Positions 60,065 through 64,000 of a DNA stretch of 64,000 nucleotides are shown piece after piece (the first letter of the stretch is position 1; each line of letters opens with the position of its first letter). Source of the stretch: a bacterium (lineage in GTDB: Bacteria > Cyanobacteriota > Sericytochromatia > S15B-MN24 > UBA4093); NCBI GenBank assembly GCA_017744355.1, contig JAGIBK010000006.1, positions 62,001-126,000 on the forward strand, written 5' to 3'. Made by a program: the position numbers and the translations under genes. The notes beneath the pieces are model-generated. The model made no database searches. It was not told the origin of the DNA and saw nothing but the letters and a program-made list of their open reading frames with translations.

Positions 60065-61012
60065 TTAGCTTGCCGCGCCGGCGTGCGCCTCTTCGGCGAT
60101 GCCAGCGAGCCAGCGCTCGGCGTCGATCGCGGCCATGCAGCCGCTGCCCGCCGCCGTGATCGCCTGACGGTAGACCGTGTCCTGCACGTCGCCGGCGGCG
60201 AAGACGCCCTCGACGCTGGTGCGGGTGCCGTCATGCGTAAGGATGTAGCCCTTCTCGTCCAGGTCGAGCTGACCCTGGAAGAGCGCGGTCGCGGGCTTGT
60301 GGCCGATGGCGATGAACACGCCGTCGACCGGCTGCTCGCGGGTCTCGCCCGTCTGGACGTTCTTGAGGCGAACGGAGGTGACCTTGTCCTCGCCGAGGAC
60401 CTCGTCGATCACCGAGTTCCAGACGAACTCGATCTTGGGGTTGGCAAGGGCGCGCTGCTGCATGATCTTGCTGCCGCGCAGCTGGTCGCGACGGTGGACC
60501 AGGTAGACCTTGTTGGTCATGTTGCTGAGGAAGAGGGCCTCTTCGAGGGCGGTGTCGCCGCCGCCGACGACCATGACGTCCTTGCCCCGGAAGAAGAAGC
60601 CGTCACAAGTGGCGCAAGCCGACACGCCGCGGCCCTGGAGGCGCTCCTCGGAGGGCAGGCCGAGCCACATGGCGCTCGCGCCGGTCGCGATGATGATCGA
60701 GCGGGCTTCGAAGAGCTGGCCCTTGCTGTCCCAGACCTTGAAGGGCATGTTCGAGAAGTCGACGCGGTCGATGAAGTCGGTGACGATGCGGGTGCCGAAG
60801 CGCTCGGCCTGAGCGCGGAAGAGCTGCATCATCTCGGGCCCCTGGACCCCATCGGGGAAGCCGGGGAAGTTCTCGACGTCGGTGGTGGTCATCAGCTGGC
60901 CGCCGGGCTGGGTGCCCTCGAACAGGATGGGGTTGAGGTTGGCGCGGGCGGCGTAGATGCCTGCCGTGTAGCCAGCGGGGCCGGCGCCGATGATGAGGAC
61001 GTTTTCGATCAT
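60065..61012 (-). CDS. trxB: Thioredoxin reductase
   Basis: A 315-residue flavoenzyme. The FAD motif VLIIGAGPAGYTAGIYAARA, the redox-active CATC (Cys133, Cys136) and the NADPH motif VVGGGDTALEEALFLSN are intact, and the C-terminal GVFAAGDVQDTVYRQAITAA binds FAD. AGGAGC lies before the ATG. It lies between perR and the peroxiredoxin, so it likely recycles that enzyme as well as thioredoxin. Confidence 0.95.
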   Translation of the reverse strand: MIENVLIIGAGPAGYTAGIYAARANLNPILFEGTQPGGQLMTTTDVENFPGFPDGVQGPEMMQLFRAQAERFGTRIVTDFIDRVDFSNMPFKVWDSKGQLFEARSIIIATGASAMWLGLPSEERLQGRGVSACATCDGFFFRGKDVMVVGGGDTALEEALFLSNMTNKVYLVHRRDQLRGSKIMQQRALANPKIEFVWNSVIDEVLGEDKVTSVRLKNVQTGETREQPVDGVFIAIGHKPATALFQGQLDLDEKGYILTHDGTRTSVEGVFAAGDVQDTVYRQAITAAGSGCMAAIDAERWLAGIAEEAHAGAAS

Positions 61013-61086
61013 TGGGTGGTGCTCCTGGTCCCTTGCTCCCTGCGACGGGGTGGAGGGTGGGGGGATGAAATTTCTGGGCGCGAGCG

Positions 61087-61509
61087 CTAGGCGCTGCGCG
61101 TCCCGCGCAGCAGGACCTCCACCGAGCTGACCTGGAAGGTCGGGTCGAGCATGGTGTCGAAGGTGACGCTCTCGCGCGGGATGTCGTGCAATTCGCCGGT
61201 CGTCTCGTCGTAGAAGTGGTAGTGGTCGGCGAGGTTGTTGTCGTAGAGGGAGCTCTCGACATGCGGCAGCTTGAGCTCGCGCAAGAGGCCCGCCTCGACC
61301 AGGATCCGCAGGGTGTTGTAGACGGTCGCCAAGCTCATCTTGGGGAAGTGACGATCGACCCAGAGCTTGATGGTCTCGGCCGTCGGATGGTCGGCCTCAC
61401 ACAGCACGAAGCGACAAATCGCGATGCGCTGCGCGGTCGGGTTGATCCCCGCCTGCTTGAGGGCCGCCTCGATCTGATCGGGCGAGAGGCATGACGTCTT
61501 CTTCTGCAT
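61087..61509 (-). CDS. perR: PerR/Fur-family peroxide regulator
   Basis: A 140-residue Fur-family protein. The DNA-binding part is AQRIAICRFVLCEADHPTAE, then KMSLATVYNTLRILVEAGLL. The metal site includes His41 in HPTAE and DHYHFYDETTGELHDI. The two CxxC pairs of the structural zinc site are absent (Cys are only at 7, 32, 37), so a typical structural zinc is lacking. It precedes trxB and the peroxiredoxin. A PerR-type box overlaps its promoter, suggesting autoregulation. PerR rather than Fur is inferred from the operon and box. Confidence 0.88.
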   Translation of the reverse strand: MQKKTSCLSPDQIEAALKQAGINPTAQRIAICRFVLCEADHPTAETIKLWVDRHFPKMSLATVYNTLRILVEAGLLRELKLPHVESSLYDNNLADHYHFYDETTGELHDIPRESVTFDTMLDPTFQVSSVEVLLRGTRSA

Positions 61510-61513
61510 GTTC

Positions 61514-61528
61514 TTAGAATAATTCTAA
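61514..61528. promoter_or_regulatory. PerR-type box
   Basis: TTAGAATAATTCTAA, a perfect palindrome about a central base. It matches the Bacillus PerR consensus TTATAATNATTATAA at all but 2 of its 14 defined positions. It covers the -10 box of the perR promoter. Confidence 0.8.
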
Positions 61529-61544
61529 ATCCAGCGATCGTCAA
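61516..61544 (-). promoter_or_regulatory. Promoter of the perR-trxB-peroxiredoxin operon
   Basis: Minus-strand TTGACG (61544-61539), 17 bases, TATTCT (61521-61516), inside the PerR box. The ATG at 61509 lies 6 bases after the -10 and there is no ribosome binding site, so the mRNA is probably leaderless. Confidence 0.75.
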
Positions 61545-62632
61545 GGTCCAAGGCTGCCCTCCCGCTCGCCAATCTCGCCGGTCGTAGCGGCCTGGCCTTC
61601 CGGCGTCGACGAAAAGGATATCTGGTTGGTCAGGTGCGCCTCACGCGCCAAGGGCTTGAGGAAAGGCCGCCAGGCACGCCTGAGCACGACGTCCTTGCCC
61701 TGGCGCCCAGCGCTCCCCGCCCCGTCCCCCGACGGCAGCAAGCGATTGACGAGGGCGAAAGCATCGAGGGTGATGTTGGGGAACAGGTCGTGGGCGATGC
61801 CGAGGGCCAGTGCCTGCCAGCTGAGGGTGGTCTCGCCGACGCCCCGGCGCGTCGCATCGACGATCTTGCGCGCCGAGCGCTCGGCGTTCTGGGAGAGGCC
61901 GGGCCAGGAGTCGGCGAGGGCGAACCAGAGGAACTCCTTGGCCTGCTGCCCCTTGAACCAGGCATTGAGCGGGGATCCCGTCCGCATCAGGCCCGGCAGG
62001 ATGGTCGTCACGGCGATGCCGTCCTTGGCGACCTCGACCCGTAGGCCCTCCGAGAAGCCGCGCAGGGCGAACTTGGCGCAGTGGTAGGGCAACAGGTGGG
62101 GCGAGGAAACCCGGCCGCCGATGGAGTCGATGTTCACGATCCGGCCGTAGCCGCGCGCGCGCATCCGGGGCAGGACCGCGAGGGTCGTGTGGAGCGCCCC
62201 GTAGAAGTTGACCGCCATGATGTGCTCGAAGTCCTGGTAGGTCATGACCTCGGCGGGGCCGACCTGGATGATCCCCGCGTTGTTGACCAGCACATCGATC
62301 TGGCCGTAGTGGGCCCCGACGACGGCGACGAGCTTCTCGGCTTGATCTCGGTCGGAGACGTCGCAGCGCACGGCGAGGACCTCGGCGCCGTGCGCCTCCA
62401 GGTCCAGGCGCGCACGCTCGAGCTCGGCCTCGTCCCGCGCGCAGATGGCCAACCGGCAGCCCTGGCGCGCGAACTCGCGGGCAAGCAGCAGCCCCAGCCC
62501 CCGCGAGCCGCCCGTGATGAGCACCACCTGGCCATCGAGACTCACCGGCCGGCGCTGAGCGAGTCGCCACCCCAAGTAGGCCGCGCCCGCTACGGCCAAC
62601 CACAAAGTGCTCCTGCCTGAAGGCTTCTTCAT
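61541..62632 (-). CDS. Membrane-anchored short-chain dehydrogenase/reductase
   Basis: A 363-residue protein with an N-terminal hydrophobic segment (about residues 7-20), then an SDR domain: VVLITGGSRGLGLLLAREFA (nucleotide site), DVLVNNAGIIQVG, NIDSIGGRVSSPHLLPYHCA with Tyr and Lys of YHCAK. The C-terminal about 100 residues are an extension. SDRs reduce or oxidise lipids, steroids or sugars; the anchor suggests a lipid. I start at MKKPSG, with GGAAGGGGGCCCCC before it. Confidence 0.85.
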   Translation of the reverse strand: MKKPSGRSTLWLAVAGAAYLGWRLAQRRPVSLDGQVVLITGGSRGLGLLLAREFARQGCRLAICARDEAELERARLDLEAHGAEVLAVRCDVSDRDQAEKLVAVVGAHYGQIDVLVNNAGIIQVGPAEVMTYQDFEHIMAVNFYGALHTTLAVLPRMRARGYGRIVNIDSIGGRVSSPHLLPYHCAKFALRGFSEGLRVEVAKDGIAVTTILPGLMRTGSPLNAWFKGQQAKEFLWFALADSWPGLSQNAERSARKIVDATRRGVGETTLSWQALALGIAHDLFPNITLDAFALVNRLLPSGDGAGSAGRQGKDVVLRRAWRPFLKPLAREAHLTNQISFSSTPEGQAATTGEIGEREGSLGP

Positions 62633-62756
62633 GGGGGCCCCCTTCCTTCTCTTCCAAGGCTCACAGGGCAATGGTGCCAGCCCCCCGCAAGGGAGTCACC
62701 AGACGGACGGAATGCGGTATGATCCGGGCAGTCGTCCTTGTCGAGGAGCCACCCCC

Positions 62757-63350
62757 ATGTCCACTGCCCCCAAGGCCTTTCCCTACGGCACCCACCCCGC
62801 CGTCGCCCACATGCGCGCGATCGCGGACAACCTCCAAAAGAAAACCGGCAAATCGCTCGCCGAGTGGATCGCCTTGGTCGAGGCCGAGGCCCCGGCCACG
62901 GAAAAGGAGCGCATGGCCTGGCTCAAGGCCGAACACCAGCTCGGGCGGGACACGGCCATGACCATTCTGGAGTTCGCCAAGGGCGAGCAGGAGTACGACC
63001 CCGAAGCCATGGTCGCGGCCATGTACGACGGCCCCAAGGCGGCTCTCGTCCCGATCTACGAGCGCCTGATGGAGCTTGCCCTCGCGCTGGGCGAGGACGT
63101 GAAGGCCGCCCCGTGCTCGACCTACGTGCCGCTGATGCGCAGGCGCCAGTTCGCGGTGATCAAGCCGACCACCCGGACCCGCATCGACCTGGGGCTCGCG
63201 CTGGGCGACCAAGAGGCGAGCGGACGGCTTGCGATCGCGAAGAACGTGGGCAGCGCGCGCATCACCCACTGCGTCGGCATTTCCAGACTCGATGACATCG
63301 ACGAGACCGTGAGCCGCTGGCTCAAGGAAGCCTACGAACAGGACGCCTGA
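62757..63350 (+). CDS. DUF4287/DUF5655-domain protein
   Basis: A 197-residue soluble protein. The N-terminal domain (MRAIADNLQKKTGKSLAEWI, ERMAWLKAEHQLGRDTAMTI) is DUF4287. The C-terminal one (PIYERLMELALALGEDVKAA, then YVPLMRRRQFAVIKPTTRTR and IDLGLAL) is DUF5655. These are common in many phyla with no known activity; a nucleic-acid role is suspected for DUF5655. AGGAGCCACCCCC lies before the ATG. It is followed by the second Mpo1-like gene. Confidence 0.82.
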   Translation: MSTAPKAFPYGTHPAVAHMRAIADNLQKKTGKSLAEWIALVEAEAPATEKERMAWLKAEHQLGRDTAMTILEFAKGEQEYDPEAMVAAMYDGPKAALVPIYERLMELALALGEDVKAAPCSTYVPLMRRRQFAVIKPTTRTRIDLGLALGDQEASGRLAIAKNVGSARITHCVGISRLDDIDETVSRWLKEAYEQDA

Positions 63351-63373
63351 TCACCAGCGAAGAGGAGGGACCC

Positions 63374-63676
63374 ATGGCCTTCAAGGACACCCTCGACGAG
63401 TACCTGCGCCGCTACGAGGCGGAGCACACCAAGTTCGCCACCCGGCTGACGCACGTCGTCGGCATCCCGCTGATCGTCGCGAGCCTGCCGCTGCTCTTCG
63501 TCCGCTGGAAGCTGGGGCTCGCACTCTTCGTGCTCGGCTGGGTCTTCCAGTTCATCGGCCACCGCATCGAGGGCAACAAGCCCGCCTTCTTCGGAGACCC
63601 GCTGTACCTCTTGGTCGGTGTCATCTGGGTCGGCCAGGAGATCCTCGGCTGGTTTTCGCCCCGTCGCTCGGCCTGA
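63374..63676 (+). CDS. Second Mpo1-like (DUF962) membrane protein
   Basis: A 100-residue protein with about three membrane helices and the family residues: YEAEHTKFATRLTHVVGIPL, then FQFIGHRIEGNKPAFFGDPL. It resembles that at 29747 in the three conserved His and ExNKPA but is diverged elsewhere, so the two are old paralogues. GAAGAGGAGGGACCC precedes the ATG. Confidence 0.85.
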   Translation: MAFKDTLDEYLRRYEAEHTKFATRLTHVVGIPLIVASLPLLFVRWKLGLALFVLGWVFQFIGHRIEGNKPAFFGDPLYLLVGVIWVGQEILGWFSPRRSA

Positions 63677-63684
63677 GCAGAGCC

Positions 63685-64000
63685 TCAGGCGGGCAAGGCC
63701 TCGCCCTTCGTCTCGGTCCCCAGCCAGGCGGCCACGAGCCCAACCCAGAAGATCCCGGCGAAGACGAGGGCCATGGGCCCGAAGCCGCCAAACAAGGCGA
63801 CCAGCGGCCCGACGCCGAGCACCGCAATTGCCGTCACCAGGCGCCCCACGTTCAGGCAGAAACCCGCCGCGCTCCCACGGATGGCCGTGGGGAACAGCTC
63901 CGGCAGGTAGACCGAAAGCCCCGCCTGGGTCAGCCCCAGGCACAGCCCGAGCATCGCGGTCGCCGCGTAGACTCGGGGCGAGAAGGCCCCATGGCCCGCA
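63685..64000 (-). CDS. MFS transporter, C-terminal part (cut by window edge)
   Basis: The last 104 codons of a transporter that continues past the right edge. MLGLCLGLTQAGLSVYLPEL, then FPTAIRGSAAGFCLNVGRLV is motif 5-like of the sugar/metabolite-H+ symporter branch of the MFS, with three or four helices and an ETKGEALPA tail. The frame stays open to base 64000. The substrate is not evident. Confidence 0.8.
   Translation of the reverse strand, partial: AGHGAFSPRVYAATAMLGLCLGLTQAGLSVYLPELFPTAIRGSAAGFCLNVGRLVTAIAVLGVGPLVALFGGFGPMALVFAGIFWVGLVAAWLGTETKGEALPA

Overview
The window is about 64 kb of GC-rich bacterial chromosome, densely and mostly conventionally coded. The organism is a diderm (ExbB-ExbD-TonB with a TonB-dependent receptor, several outer-membrane-type barrels, many lipoproteins) and is flagellated (flgD to fliR). 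The octamer GCGATCGC, the HIP1 palindrome typical of cyanobacterial genomes, is seen by eye at two dozen or more places, far above what base composition predicts. No photosynthesis gene is present. Together these suggest a non-photosynthetic relative of Cyanobacteria (Sericytochromatia-like), but that placement is inference.

Layout. 1-693: start of a helical sensor protein cut by the window edge. 0.9-6.05 kb (minus): envelope genes, namely lipoproteins, a barrel protein with carboxypeptidase-regulatory-like domains, small membrane proteins and a small barrel. 6.19 kb: tRNA-Leu(GAG). 6.4-7.4 kb (plus): DedA and a 59-residue membrane protein. 7.4-11.8 kb (minus): rpsB-tsf-pyrH-frr-small ORF-cdsA, where a 72-residue PASTA-like ORF with an apparent ATC start sits where uppS often lies. 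12.1-15.7 kb (plus): a hypothetical protein, murA and a NAGPA-type glycosidase. 15.8-18.5 kb: a beta-propeller lipoprotein and an esterase-like lipoprotein. 18.5-25.3 kb (plus): flagellar genes with three successive SpoA-domain proteins, one fused to a six-helix membrane domain, then a FliO-FliP fusion, FliQ and FliR.

26-28.1 kb (minus): a SulP transporter and an ArsR regulator, with the same operator half-site near both. 28.2-33.2 kb (minus): the glycolytic operon gap-pgk-tpiA-(Mpo1-like)-gpmI. 33.4-35.5 kb (plus): a Spy-like lipoprotein, LOG and an EF-hand lipoprotein. 35.5-41.3 kb (minus): MgtA-type ATPase, RsmD, RecG. 41.4-45.5 kb (plus): exbB-exbD-tonB-receptor. 45.5-48.3 kb (minus): a GAF protein and a GAF-PAS-PAS histidine kinase whose GAF domain is its paralogue. 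48.3-51.5 kb (minus): a secreted nuclease and a TetR-DHA2 efflux pair. 51.5-52.3 kb: sfsA.

52.3-56.2 kb (minus): an EF-hand lipoprotein, a TetR-lactonase pair under an LmrA/QdoR-type operator, a thioesterase and a Nudix hydrolase. Two copies of a roughly 220-bp intergenic sequence begin exactly at stop codons here. 56.2-61.5 kb (minus): a SWIM-SNF2 helicase and a PerR-boxed peroxide operon (perR-trxB-peroxiredoxin). 61.5-64 kb: a membrane-anchored SDR, a DUF4287-type protein, a second Mpo1-like protein and the C-terminus of an MFS transporter.

Promoters of the TTGACA-N17-TATAAT type are easy to see. Three minus-strand genes (5368, 51453, 61509) have start codons only 6 bases after the -10 box, which suggests leaderless transcripts. 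No CRISPR array, transposase, integrase or rRNA gene was seen.
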